Under the pieces are notes generated by a model. The model saw only the letters and a list, made by a program, of their open reading frames with translations, searched no databases and was not told the origin of the DNA. DNA of 64,000 nt from Flavobacterium notoginsengisoli (GTDB taxonomy: Bacteria > Bacteroidota > Bacteroidia > Flavobacteriales > Flavobacteriaceae). This document shows positions 1 to 8,363 of the stretch, in pieces. The stretch is taken from NCBI RefSeq assembly GCF_014207905.1, contig NZ_JACHLB010000004.1, positions 1 through 64,000 of the forward strand, given 5' to 3'. A program made the position numbers and the translations under genes. Position 1 is the stretch's first letter. Every line of letters starts with the position of its first letter.

Positions 1-82
1 TCACTTTGCACCGAAATTAGATGGTCACTTTAAACCGAAACGAAGTGGTCACTTTAAATTGGAAAACAGTGGTCAATATGAC
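1..82. repeat. 24-bp tandem repeats, IS21-like element end
   Basis: A unit beginning TGGTCACTTTAAACCGAAA recurs at exact 24-bp spacing. The first copy is cut by the window edge, full copies start at 22 and 46, and a decayed copy starts at 70. Multiple short repeats of this kind are typical of the termini of IS21-family elements, including those of Bacteroidota. No transposase gene lies inside the window, so the element would extend to the left. Iterons or another protein-binding array are alternatives. There are no spacers, so it is not CRISPR. Confidence 0.5.
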
Positions 83-225
83 TGAGTTTTACAGTTTTAA
101 ATCTATTTCGAATTCACGGAATGTTCTGTAATTTTTAATAACAAGTTTTGAAATATACATCGAAAGAATTATTGTTTAATTATTTTATAAATTAGCACAT
201 CATTTTTTTGCCGACTCTTAAATGA

Positions 226-1362
226 CTACCATTTTCGAATTCCTTTAACAGTGTCATTTACTCTGGTAAGAATATCACCTCCTGAAAGTTCGGATTTTAA
301 ATTTAAGAGATAAGATTTTGGATTTTGCTTTAGCCCCAATTTGTCTTTCCTTACTGAATTTGCAGCAGATACCATTCCGAATATAATTCCTCCCGCTGTA
401 ACAAAAGGTTTTGCTTCTTCGGAAACATATTCTGTCAATGATGCAATTGTGGTTGGCAGCGAAATACTTAAAAACTTACTGGCAGTCTCTATTTTGTTTA
501 GACTATAGAGCTCTTCTAAATTTTTAGTCTCCTTTAAAATTATTTTTGAATGCTGATTTAGCGCATCTTCTAAAGCACTGCCGTTATCAAGGTCGGTTAT
601 TGAATTCGACAAATTTGAAATTTCATTAAAAAATGCTGTTCTTTCTTCATCATATTTACTACGGATATTGAGAATTTTATCCAAGGGAACATCATTGATA
701 TTTTTAGGCACAACTGTTTCGATAAGCAGATTTCCTAACTTATATTCAAACTGGCTCTTATAATCAGAATTAATTGGTGATTCAAAATAAAGAGAAGTTG
801 AAAACGATTGTTCAACATCAGTAACAATTGGGAGTGATTTATTCTTAGAAATGCTTTTTGCAAAATAAGTCATATAAAGCATTCCAATCTCACTATCTAT
901 TCTCACCCAATCTTCCCATTGACTCTGACCTGGAACAGCAACACCTATCTCAAATAAATACTCTTTTAGCTGTCGATCTATTTTTTGGACATGAATATAA
1001 GTCCCGCTTGACTGCACGATATCTGAAAAAAAACTTTTTCTGTTACGATAATTCATGTCATAATCTCTGCGTTCTCTGTGTCTCCGAAAAAACCTGTCAT
1101 TAAAAAAAGCATCCGATTCAAGAATTGGCCTTAGTTCCTGACTGAAGCTATGAAATGCTTCTGATGTGTCCCAAATCTCAGGTCGATAGTCCTTAATAAA
1201 TTTAGATTCATTTTTTATTGTAATGATATCTTCACTGTCTGAAGGTTCAACAGAATCAGGTACTATTCGTGAAATATTGTCCCAAAACAGTAAAGCATGC
1301 TTAATCCAGTTTTTGTTTGTCAGGTTAATGTGAGGGTAATAAAGTGCATGTCCGAAACTCAT
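226..1362 (-). CDS. DUF6236-like hypothetical protein
   Basis: A 378-residue soluble protein with an ATG start. The N-terminus (GHALYYPHINL, then a WIKHALLFWDNISRIVP stretch) resembles the DUF6236 family, for which I know no biochemical function. The middle is rich in charged helices. Near the C-terminus, around residues 315-335, a short hydrophobic Ala/Gly stretch (TAGGIIFGMVSAANS) could be a buried helix or a membrane-interacting segment. There is no signal peptide. It stands alone on the minus strand between the IS-like repeats and the ssb operon, a typical place for accessory cargo, possibly defence-related. Family assignment is from memory of the N-terminal motif and is only moderately sure. 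Confidence 0.6.
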   Translation of the reverse strand: MSFGHALYYPHINLTNKNWIKHALLFWDNISRIVPDSVEPSDSEDIITIKNESKFIKDYRPEIWDTSEAFHSFSQELRPILESDAFFNDRFFRRHRERRDYDMNYRNRKSFFSDIVQSSGTYIHVQKIDRQLKEYLFEIGVAVPGQSQWEDWVRIDSEIGMLYMTYFAKSISKNKSLPIVTDVEQSFSTSLYFESPINSDYKSQFEYKLGNLLIETVVPKNINDVPLDKILNIRSKYDEERTAFFNEISNLSNSITDLDNGSALEDALNQHSKIILKETKNLEELYSLNKIETASKFLSISLPTTIASLTEYVSEEAKPFVTAGGIIFGMVSAANSVRKDKLGLKQNPKSYLLNLKSELSGGDILTRVNDTVKGIRKW

Positions 1363-1840
1363 ATTTTCTTATTTATAGATTGGTTAGTTGAATGTTCTGG
1401 ATTCTGTCTGGATCTAACTTATTTAAGGCTTTAAAGAATTAATCTTTAATTATTTTTTTTAATACGATCGCAATTAATACCAAACCTACAAAATGGTACT
1501 AATCTTCTTTTACGGTTTTCCATAAACGCATATTGAAATGGCAAATTAATTCTTTAAGATATAAATGGACACAGTATAAATACCTGTTTTAAATAGTAAA
1601 TAATATCATTTTCATTCGAAACGGCATAAAAAGGCAGCCAAGATAGTGCCCGCCGTATGCTGCATGCGCATAATGGCGCCGCTTTCGCTTGCCACCCTTC
1701 GGGACTTATAGCACTCCGCATCCTCATAACCGGTCACTTGATTCTTGCTTTCTTTTTTCCCGTTTTTTCTTTTGAAAACAATTTTTGGGAGTGCAGGGAG
1801 AAAGAAATTTTAAATAACAGTAACGCTAAAATTTAAAATC
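1363..1840. other. Intergenic region with a GC-rich block before ssb
   Basis: About 480 bases without a convincing gene. The first 260 bases are AT-rich. From about 1632 to 1740 the composition changes sharply to a GC-rich block (for example CCACCCTTCGGGACTT) unlike any other non-coding part of the window. It sits directly upstream of the ssb operon. It may be a leader RNA, a replication or transfer-related site, or the remnant of an older gene; I see no long clean hairpin. Confidence 0.4.
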
Positions 1841-2233
1841 ATGGAAATCACAGGACGTATTACAAAAGATGCTCTAGCCCGTAAAGTGGGAAATGAAAAA
1901 CAGGTCGTTAACTTCTCCATTGCCATCAATGATAGTTACAAACCCAAAGGAAGCACCGAGTACAAACACATTACAACTTTTCTCGACTGCTCCTATTGGC
2001 TGAACGCAAAACTAGCCGAGTGGCTTAAAAAAGGGGCGCTTGTTCAGCTCTTCGGGCGAGTGGGACTGAGTACCTACATCGGTCACGACGGCACGGCTAT
2101 GGGGTCTTTGACCTTTCACATCAACAGCCTTAAAATTTTGGCTTTTGCAAAAAAAGAGGATGGGTCCGCGGGAGCTGTTTCTACGCCTAAAAAACAAAAT
2201 TCCTCAGATGATCCCGATGACCTGCCTTTCTAA
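1841..2233 (+). CDS. ssb: Single-stranded DNA-binding protein
   Basis: A 130-residue SSB with the OB-fold core at residues 1-105 (starts MEITGRITKDA, with the N-F-S-I-A-I-N strand and the conserved LDCSYW region) and a short flexible tail ending DDPDDLPF, the acidic tip that recruits DNA-processing partners. It is shorter than chromosomal SSBs, as is usual for copies carried by plasmids and integrative conjugative elements. It is the first gene of a tightly spaced plus-strand set with the DUF7222-like, PcfK-like and PcfJ-like genes, an arrangement characteristic of Bacteroidota conjugative elements. It likely coats transferred single strands during conjugation. Confidence 0.93.
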   Translation: MEITGRITKDALARKVGNEKQVVNFSIAINDSYKPKGSTEYKHITTFLDCSYWLNAKLAEWLKKGALVQLFGRVGLSTYIGHDGTAMGSLTFHINSLKILAFAKKEDGSAGAVSTPKKQNSSDDPDDLPF

Positions 2234-2276
2234 GGCAGGTATAGGATTGTATTTATAAACGCCAAAAAATCACATT

Positions 2277-2639
2277 ATGAAAGCCTTAGACAAAAACGAG
2301 TACTCAGACTACGATGTAAGCCAGGTATTCAACGAAATCATTTTAAGCCATTTGGAAGGCTATAACGGAAAGAAAAAACAGCAGTTGAAGTCTTTCCTCG
2401 AAGACTTGGCTCGTGGGGGCTGTATCAGCGGTATGATAGGGGAATTTATCTACCACAATGACTGCAAAGCTTTTTACATCAAACACCTTGAAGATTTGGA
2501 AGGGATTAAGGATGAATTGGAAGAAGCATTTGGAGAGCCTGTAGCCAACCGCTACAAACTGCCCCACTACACTTTTTTATGCTGGCTCTGCTTTGAGGAA
2601 TACTGCTACGGCATTTACAGAGATGTCTTTGAACAATAA
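2277..2639 (+). CDS. Conserved hypothetical protein, DUF7222-like
   Basis: A 120-residue acidic protein with the central motif GGCISGMIGEFIYHNDCKAFY at about residues 47-67, followed by a helical acidic segment and an aromatic- and Cys-rich C-terminus. Similar small proteins lie between ssb and pcfK in Bacteroidota conjugative elements, and I associate them with DUF7222; the number is from memory. No catalytic motif or membrane segment is visible. It lies 43 bases after ssb and 24 bases before the pcfK-like gene, so co-transcription is likely. A role in element maintenance or transfer is inferred from position only. Confidence 0.7.
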   Translation: MKALDKNEYSDYDVSQVFNEIILSHLEGYNGKKKQQLKSFLEDLARGGCISGMIGEFIYHNDCKAFYIKHLEDLEGIKDELEEAFGEPVANRYKLPHYTFLCWLCFEEYCYGIYRDVFEQ

Positions 2640-2663
2640 GCTGTTAATCAAACTTTTCCCATT

Positions 2664-3050
2664 ATGAAACCATCAGAGAACTTTAAAACCGCTATAGAGA
2701 ATTATCTCAACATTACTGCACAGAAAGATACTGTTTTTGCCCGAAGCCTTGCCAAAGAAACCAAAAACATCGAAAGCTGTTTTAATTACATTTTTGGCGA
2801 GGTAAAAAAAACAGGATTGTGCGCCTTTGACAATCAGGAAATCTTTGACATGGCAATGAAATACTATACCGATGATTCCATCGGCATTCCTGCCCCTGTA
2901 GCATGCAGGGCTGTAGTGCAGTCCCCTGCCAAAGCAGACCTTTTCTCTCAGACTGAAATCGACACATTGTCAAGTAAAAGCGAAACCATACCTCAAGTAA
3001 AACAGCAAGTTAAACTCGTGCAGACCGCCTTAACACTTTTTGACCTATGA
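2664..3050 (+). CDS. PcfK-like protein
   Basis: A 128-residue protein matching the PcfK-like family: the N-terminal helix SENFKTAIENYL, the central KNIESCFNYIFGEVKKTG region and the downstream AMKYYTDDSI segment are family hallmarks. PcfK was named on the enterococcal plasmid pCF10 and is carried with pcfJ on mobile elements of Bacteroidota. Its role is not settled; a function in conjugative DNA processing or single-strand binding is the usual guess. The stop overlaps the next start by four bases (ATGA at 3047-3050), showing translational coupling to the pcfJ-like gene. Confidence 0.85.
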   Translation: MKPSENFKTAIENYLNITAQKDTVFARSLAKETKNIESCFNYIFGEVKKTGLCAFDNQEIFDMAMKYYTDDSIGIPAPVACRAVVQSPAKADLFSQTEIDTLSSKSETIPQVKQQVKLVQTALTLFDL

Positions 3051-4351
3051 TACCCAAAACCAGCATCGAAAAACAGCTTACAGCACTAAGCGCTTCACTT
3101 GCTCCGATAACGCGCGAAGTTGAAGCTTGGGCTGAAAAAAATATTTTTCTGGATTGGGCTGTTTTATCAAGAGGAAAATTCTACTGCCTGCAGTGTGCGC
3201 ACTCTTGGAAACCCTCAGACAGCGAATCCTGCTGTAAATTCATCAATTGCGCCCACTGTAAAGCAAAACTTAAAATGCAGGCGTGTAATCAAGTACATTT
3301 CAAAGAAATAGAATATTTTGCCATATTGGAAACCTGTGCTGGATATCAGGTTGTTAGGATAATAATCGCATACAAACACATGAAGAAAAATTTTATGCCG
3401 ACTTACTTCTGTAAAGAAGTGATGCAGCATTGGATAAGCCAAAAAGGGGAAGTCCGCAGTTTTTCAATAGGCACTAATGTATTTTCAAATACGATAGATG
3501 CTTGGAAATTCTATTCCCCCCTTGAAATCAAACCAAAGGATTTCTTTCGAAATGCCAAATATTACATCAATCCCTTCAAAGTTTATCCAAAGGTAAAAGT
3601 GCTTCCGCTTTTGAAAAGGAACGGTTTCAAAAACTCGGTATACAATATTGCCCCGCACCTGCTCTTTTCATCCCTGCTGACCGATCCCACAGCAGAAACC
3701 CTGCTAAAGGCAAAACAGCAGAACCTCTTGCAGTATTATCTTGGTGCTTCACGTCAGCGTGTTAAATACAACTGGCAGGCAGTCAAAACTGTAATCAGAA
3801 AAAATTATAAAATCACTGATGTGCAGATTTGGGAAGATTATCTCGAACTGCTCCGATATTTCAAAAAAGACCTGTCCTGTCCTGCTTATGTCTGTCCCGA
3901 AAATCTCAGCATGGCGCACGACCATTTGGTGCAGAAAAAAAGGGAACTGCTCAGAAAGAAAAAACTGCAGGATCTGCGCCTTGAAATCGAAAAAGCGCAG
4001 AAAAGGTACGCAAGTGATAAAAAACGTTTTTTTGGACTGTTTTTCAAGGAAAAGGAACTTAGTATCTCTGTAATTGAAAACGTTAAGGATTTCATGCAGG
4101 AGGGCGACGATTTAGGGCATTGTGTTTTTACCAATGAATACTATGACAGAAAAGATTCCCTGATACTGTCGGCTAAGATGGCTGAAAAATCAGTTGAAAC
4201 CATTGAAGTATCACTAAGCCGTATGGAGATCCTGCAATGCAGGGGCATGAAAAACAATGCTTCCAAGCACCACAAACGTATTCTGAGCCTGATGTCTAAA
4301 AATCTGTATCAGATTAAAGCCAGGATGAAACAAAAGCAGAAGAAAGTCTAA
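3047..4351 (+). CDS. PcfJ-like protein with zinc ribbon
   Basis: A 434-residue PcfJ-family protein. A zinc-ribbon-like cluster lies at C47/C50 and C68/C71 (with C62 and C63 between). The C-terminal third holds the family signature GDDLGHCVFTNEYYDRK, followed by a strand-rich segment with CRGMKNNASKHH. Residues 300-350 are Lys/Glu-rich and probably coiled coil. It is translationally coupled to the pcfK-like gene and is the last gene of the operon, since a rho-independent terminator follows within ten bases. Family members are linked to conjugative elements; the molecular activity is unknown to me. Confidence 0.87.
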   Translation: MIPKTSIEKQLTALSASLAPITREVEAWAEKNIFLDWAVLSRGKFYCLQCAHSWKPSDSESCCKFINCAHCKAKLKMQACNQVHFKEIEYFAILETCAGYQVVRIIIAYKHMKKNFMPTYFCKEVMQHWISQKGEVRSFSIGTNVFSNTIDAWKFYSPLEIKPKDFFRNAKYYINPFKVYPKVKVLPLLKRNGFKNSVYNIAPHLLFSSLLTDPTAETLLKAKQQNLLQYYLGASRQRVKYNWQAVKTVIRKNYKITDVQIWEDYLELLRYFKKDLSCPAYVCPENLSMAHDHLVQKKRELLRKKKLQDLRLEIEKAQKRYASDKKRFFGLFFKEKELSISVIENVKDFMQEGDDLGHCVFTNEYYDRKDSLILSAKMAEKSVETIEVSLSRMEILQCRGMKNNASKHHKRILSLMSKNLYQIKARMKQKQKKV

Positions 4352-4358
4352 AGTATAA

Positions 4359-4386
4359 CAAAGCCGGTATCTATGCCGGCTTTTTT
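4359..4386 (+). terminator. Rho-independent terminator after pcfJ
   Basis: Arms AAGCCGG (4361-4367) and CCGGCTT (4376-4382) form a GC-rich stem with an 8-nt loop, followed by a T run from 4381 to 4386. It directly follows the pcfJ-like stop and closes the ssb-pcfJ operon. Confidence 0.8.
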
Positions 4387-4543
4387 GTGGCGGCGCAGAC
4401 ACTTCAAGGTTTTGGATGCTGTCTTAAATGCAGGCATTGTTTTTGAAATTCAAACCTTTACCTGCTTAAAAATATAATCATAAAATTGCTGTGCACCCCA
4501 AAATTTTTAGTAATTTTCTATCCAATCAGGTAAACCCGGCAAT

Positions 4544-5827
4544 ATGGATGACAAAGGACAAATAGGTGAAGATTTTGTAAATGATCTGGCATACAGATCA
4601 TTCCTTAAGTACTGGTGCTATCCTGGACCGAAACATGAAAATGGGGATAAAAAGGAAATCTGCGACCTGATGATCATCTTCAATTCAGTTCTCATTATCA
4701 TCTCGGTTAAAAACTACGAGTTTAAGGGAAACCATTTCAGGTACTTCAACAATACAATTGAAAAGGCAGTCAAGCAGATCCACGGCGCATGCCGTACCTT
4801 GTTTAGTGCCAAAGAAGTGCAGATTAAACATCCGGACAAAGAAATTGAGATCTTTCCCAGGGAACAGATAAAAAAAGTTTTCAGGATTGTAATAAATCTG
4901 GGAGAGGGCGTAAAGTTCTATCCCTTTAACCAAACCACAAAAAATGATGACTACGTAACGCTTTTTGACAAGGATTCCTTTCAGACCATTATAGATCAGC
5001 TCGACACTATTCCTGACTTTATCGATTATCTGGAAAAAAGAGAGAAGCTTTTTAAAGGCAGGACCACTATCATTATGCCCGGCGATGAATTTGATTTTCC
5101 TGTCGAAACACAGAAAGAGTTCTTTGAGCTCAGGGATCAGATCACAAATAATTACATCTTGATCTCAGGCACTGAAAAGGATCTGCTCTCACACTTTTTT
5201 AAAAATACCAGAAACTTTCCCAAAGCCTTAAGTGAGGATTCAAACGGGATCTATCTTATAATAGACGGAGACTGGGATTCTTTTGCGGCAGAAGAAAAGG
5301 TGAAAAATAAAGCTAAAGCTGATAAAGCGAGCTATTTCATAGACGGTTTTGTGCAGAATGAAATATTAAAGAACGATCTTCTGAAAAATTTGACCCCAAT
5401 GAGGCTCGGCCTTGCAAAAGCACTGCTTTCCTTTGACCGGCTTACCAGACGATCCATCGCCAACAGTTATTTTGAATTTCATGACCGCTACAAGGATGTT
5501 TCAGGACTGAATTTCGGAAGACGGTTCGGCGATTTTGACGGCGTAGGCCTGCTATTGACATTTTATACAGACCAGATGGACTTTGAAATGATCAATACTT
5601 TAAATAATCTGGCAATAGAAAGCTGCAACCTCTTTACAGGCTATAAAAGCAAGTCAATGATTCTGATTTCGACAAACCGCAGCCACAGGTTCCTGTTCGC
5701 GCATATTGACAAAATTGAAAAATACAGCCCTCAGCATGAAGAAATGATAAGAAACGATGTAAAGGCGCTCGGCTGGTTTACAAAACACACTTTTCTACAC
5801 GGCACAGAAAAAGAGTTTCCAAAATAA
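4544..5827 (+). CDS. Hypothetical protein with nuclease-related (NERD-like) N-terminus
   Basis: A 427-residue soluble protein. The N-terminal 60 residues resemble a restriction-endonuclease-like (NERD or PD-(D/E)XK) fold: a Gly-Glu at residues 8-9, Asp41 in CDLMIIF, then a hydrophobic strand ending in S54-V-K56-N. In a canonical site residue 54 would be Glu or Asp, so this is a variant or inactive site. The rest is helical with no motif I recognise. It stands alone, 190 bases after the pcfJ terminator, and looks like accessory cargo, perhaps defence. Fold assignment is moderate; function is unassigned. Confidence 0.6.
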   Translation: MDDKGQIGEDFVNDLAYRSFLKYWCYPGPKHENGDKKEICDLMIIFNSVLIIISVKNYEFKGNHFRYFNNTIEKAVKQIHGACRTLFSAKEVQIKHPDKEIEIFPREQIKKVFRIVINLGEGVKFYPFNQTTKNDDYVTLFDKDSFQTIIDQLDTIPDFIDYLEKREKLFKGRTTIIMPGDEFDFPVETQKEFFELRDQITNNYILISGTEKDLLSHFFKNTRNFPKALSEDSNGIYLIIDGDWDSFAAEEKVKNKAKADKASYFIDGFVQNEILKNDLLKNLTPMRLGLAKALLSFDRLTRRSIANSYFEFHDRYKDVSGLNFGRRFGDFDGVGLLLTFYTDQMDFEMINTLNNLAIESCNLFTGYKSKSMILISTNRSHRFLFAHIDKIEKYSPQHEEMIRNDVKALGWFTKHTFLHGTEKEFPK

Positions 5828-6249
5828 ATCTTTTGCTGGTGACACGTTTGGGATATTCTTCGATCAGCGTCTTTTTATCGCATTGCTCAGCATTCCAGAA
5901 AAAAGAATCAGGTCTTCATATGAGCCCAGAATTTATCGTTCTACACCGCATTGAAGTTTCTTTGAAACTTTTGCAATATGTCCCGGTGCCGAATTAGAGC
6001 ATTCGGTAATGGCTGCACCGTATCCTTGATTTTTTCCCACGTTTTTTACAGCCGGAAACTTTTTCCATTTTATCTGTTAGCTTTTGAAAGCGGTCTTCCC
6101 GCAGACATCCACGACGGAAATCCAAAGGATCTTTTGCTGCTTCATGTAAAAGTTAGTAAGAAAATGGGTTTCAAATTTAACACTTTTAACATTAATTTTA
6201 ATTATTAGTAAATTTATATAATTATATTTGTTTCATATTTTTACTTTTC
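5828..6249. other. Intergenic region, possible gene remnant
   Basis: About 420 bases between the nuclease-like gene and the copper block. The first 330 bases have coding-like composition (less AT-rich than other gaps) but every frame on both strands is interrupted within about 80 codons, and I recognise no family. A decayed gene is possible. The last 70 bases are very AT-rich and carry a likely promoter for the next gene. Confidence 0.3.
6223..6230 (+). promoter_or_regulatory. Candidate -7 promoter element
   Basis: TATATTTG matches the Bacteroidota -7 consensus TAnnTTTG and lies 19 bases before the ATG of the small secreted protein that opens the copper block. No good -33 TTTG is present at the usual distance, so support is partial. 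Confidence 0.35.
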
Positions 6250-6618
6250 ATGAAAAGACTTCACATCATATTAATTGTTACCTTAGGCCTCTTTTTGATG
6301 CCGATGGCAAGTTTTGCATGTGGAAATCTTTCTAAGGAAGTTTCCTGCAAAAAGGAAGCTAATGCAGCCCATCATGATGACTGTTCAGAAAACAGCTGTC
6401 ATTTAAAAAAGGGAAATCATGAAGGCTGTGGCGGAAAATGCGGGCATCGCACTTGCGGCTGCGTTTCAGTTTGCAGCGGGGGAATTGTTTTTTTAACCTA
6501 CCCGGAATTCAAAAATACTTCTATCTGCCTTTTTTCTGAAAAACAGACATTCTATAATTCAGAAACATCGATTTTATCGGGTTTCTACTCTATCTGGCTT
6601 ATCCCTAAAATAAGCTAA
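6250..6618 (+). CDS. Small secreted Cys/His-rich protein (DUF6660-like)
   Basis: A 122-residue protein with a signal peptide (residues 1-23, ending ASFACG) and a Cys/His-rich middle (about residues 23-75, including CHLKKGNHEGCGGKCGHRTCGC), which looks suited to soft-metal binding. The C-terminus SIWLIPKIS aligns with the IWQPPKIS ends of three other small proteins in this window (26089, 49759 and 53465), so it is a divergent member of that family. It opens the copper block, ahead of the HMA/DUF3347 genes. A periplasmic metal chaperone, buffer or sensor is inferred; nothing is proven. Confidence 0.7.
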   Translation: MKRLHIILIVTLGLFLMPMASFACGNLSKEVSCKKEANAAHHDDCSENSCHLKKGNHEGCGGKCGHRTCGCVSVCSGGIVFLTYPEFKNTSICLFSEKQTFYNSETSILSGFYSIWLIPKIS

Positions 6619-6770
6619 ATACCTTTTTTGACAGCCATAAGTGTGTCAAAAAAGGAAGCCTATCTGCCTCATTTTTTTAATTTTTCGCTTTTGTAGAATA
6701 TTGTTCTATACGCCTTGTATGCACAATTATTTCTCAAAAGCATCATTTTCACTATCAAATACATTTTAAA

Positions 6771-7616
6771 ATGAAATCAATTCAAAAAGGATTGATGGCA
6801 ATTGCTCTATTGCTGTCAGTCATAGTGTTTGGCGCACCTGTAAAAAATGCAAAAACTGTAAATGCTAAAATTTACGGTAATTGTCTAATGTGCAAGACTG
6901 CTATTGAAAAAGCAGGAAACATCAAAAATATCGTTTCGGTAAACTGGGACCAAAACACCAAAATAGCGGCCATTACCTACGATGAGAAGAAAACAAATCA
7001 GGACGAGGTCCTAAAACGAATTGCCTTAGCCGGATATGACAGCGACCAGTTCTTAGCTCCTGCCGACGCCTATGCAAAACTTCCGCAATGCTGCCAGTAT
7101 GAAAGAACAAATATGACGGCCCCAATAAAGAAATTGGATATGGACAAAATGGATCATTCGCAGCATGCAGCCGCAATTCCTTCTGATGCACAAGAGAACA
7201 GTCCTTTTAAAGCAATTTTCGACAGCTATTTTGATCTAAAAGATGCTTTAGTGAAAACGGATGCTAAAACTGCCAGCGTGAAATCCAAAGAGCTTCTTGC
7301 TGCGGTCAATGCTGTTAAAATGGATAACCTAAAGCCAAAAGAACACACTGCATGGATGAATGTAATGAAAAGTCTGGTTGCAGATGCAAAAAACATTTCC
7401 GAAAGCCAGGATATCAAAAAACAAAGAGAATCCTTTAAAAGCCTATCCAAAAACACTTACGATCTTATAAAAACTACCGATCAGCCACAGCCGGTTTATT
7501 ACAACCACTGCCCAATGGTTGATGCAAATTGGCTGAGCAAAGAAAGCGGGATCAGAAATCCGTATTACGGTTCGCAGATGCTTAGCTGCGGTTCGACAAT
7601 AGAAACAATCAAATAA
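6771..7616 (+). CDS. Periplasmic HMA-domain protein with C-terminal DUF3347
   Basis: A 281-residue exported protein with a signal peptide at residues 1-21. An HMA (heavy-metal-associated) domain spans about 30-95, with the metal-binding pair C38-xx-C41 in GNCLMC. A Met/His-rich linker follows (about 125-145, LDMDKMDHSQH). A DUF3347 domain spans about 150-280, ending with the signature CPM...IRNPYYGSQMLSCGS, which is shared with the products at 7676 and 15858. Such proteins accompany Cus-type efflux genes in Bacteroidota. A periplasmic Cu/Ag chaperone that feeds the RND pump is a reasonable inference. Confidence 0.85.
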   Translation: MKSIQKGLMAIALLLSVIVFGAPVKNAKTVNAKIYGNCLMCKTAIEKAGNIKNIVSVNWDQNTKIAAITYDEKKTNQDEVLKRIALAGYDSDQFLAPADAYAKLPQCCQYERTNMTAPIKKLDMDKMDHSQHAAAIPSDAQENSPFKAIFDSYFDLKDALVKTDAKTASVKSKELLAAVNAVKMDNLKPKEHTAWMNVMKSLVADAKNISESQDIKKQRESFKSLSKNTYDLIKTTDQPQPVYYNHCPMVDANWLSKESGIRNPYYGSQMLSCGSTIETIK

Positions 7617-7675
7617 GGCTATCTAACAAAAAGTGTTGGACAGAATGATATTTTGTAAATAATAAAACTAAAAAA

Positions 7676-8362
7676 ATGAAAAAATTAATTATCTCGACAA
7701 TTGTAATGGCAGCTGTACTTACAGCATGCAATTCAAAAAACAAAGAAGTCACAGCTCCCGATGCTGCTGCTGTAACCCAGAATGACACGGAATTGTACGC
7801 CTGTTCTATGCATCCTGAAATTACGGGAAAAAAAGGAGACAAATGTTCCAAATGCGGAATGGAATTAACAGAGCCTGTAAAACAAACTACTCAAAAAGGT
7901 GCAGAAATAAAAACTAGCCAAGCCAGTGCACCATTTTCTGCAGATGAAATTGTAAACAATTACCTGGCGCTTAAAAATGCATTAACAAAAGATGACACAA
8001 AAGGAGCAGCAGATGCCGGAAAAGCACTGCATGCAGCCTTTAACAAGGTAAATCCAGATTTAATAGATGCTAAAATAAAAGCAGATTATCTCGATATTGC
8101 AGATGACGCCAAAGAACATGCCGAACATATCGGGGCCAATGGCGGTAATATCGAACACCAAAGAGAGCATTTCGCCCTGTTGAGTAAAGACATGAATGAT
8201 GTGATCATGGTTTTCGGAACTTCAAAAACATTATATCAGGACTATTGCCCAATGTATGACGGCGGGAAAGGGGCCATCTGGGTCAGTGAGACAAAAGAGA
8301 TAAAAAACCCATATTATGGTTCTAAGATGCTTACCTGCGGTTCAATGAAAAAGCAATTGTAA
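7676..8362 (+). CDS. Lipoprotein with heavy-metal-binding domain and DUF3347
   Basis: A 228-residue lipoprotein with lipobox Cys18 (VLTAC). A heavy-metal-binding domain (HMBD) lies at about residues 41-65, with C43, M45, H46, C57, C60 and M62 (SMHPEI ... CSKCGMEL). A DUF3347 domain spans about 85-228 and ends YCPMYDGGKGAIW ... NPYYGSKMLTCGS. It follows the HMA/DUF3347 gene by 59 bases and ends one base before the haem-binding gene starts, so the three are co-transcribed. Likely a membrane-anchored periplasmic copper-binding component of the Cus-like system; direct function is not known. Confidence 0.86.
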   Translation: MKKLIISTIVMAAVLTACNSKNKEVTAPDAAAVTQNDTELYACSMHPEITGKKGDKCSKCGMELTEPVKQTTQKGAEIKTSQASAPFSADEIVNNYLALKNALTKDDTKGAADAGKALHAAFNKVNPDLIDAKIKADYLDIADDAKEHAEHIGANGGNIEHQREHFALLSKDMNDVIMVFGTSKTLYQDYCPMYDGGKGAIWVSETKEIKNPYYGSKMLTCGSMKKQL

Positions 8363-8363
8363 A

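Noticed and set aside
1..82. CRISPR-like array
   Set aside because: The 24-bp units follow each other without spacers and decay at one end, so they are terminal repeats, not CRISPR.
858..1103. Plus-strand frame opposite the DUF6236-like gene
   Set aside because: It is antisense to a longer gene with better composition, and it has no motif.
5978..6208. Open frame of 76 codons on the plus strand
   Set aside because: Its Phe- and Cys-rich composition and lack of any recognisable motif suggest chance; it lies in a region broken in all frames.
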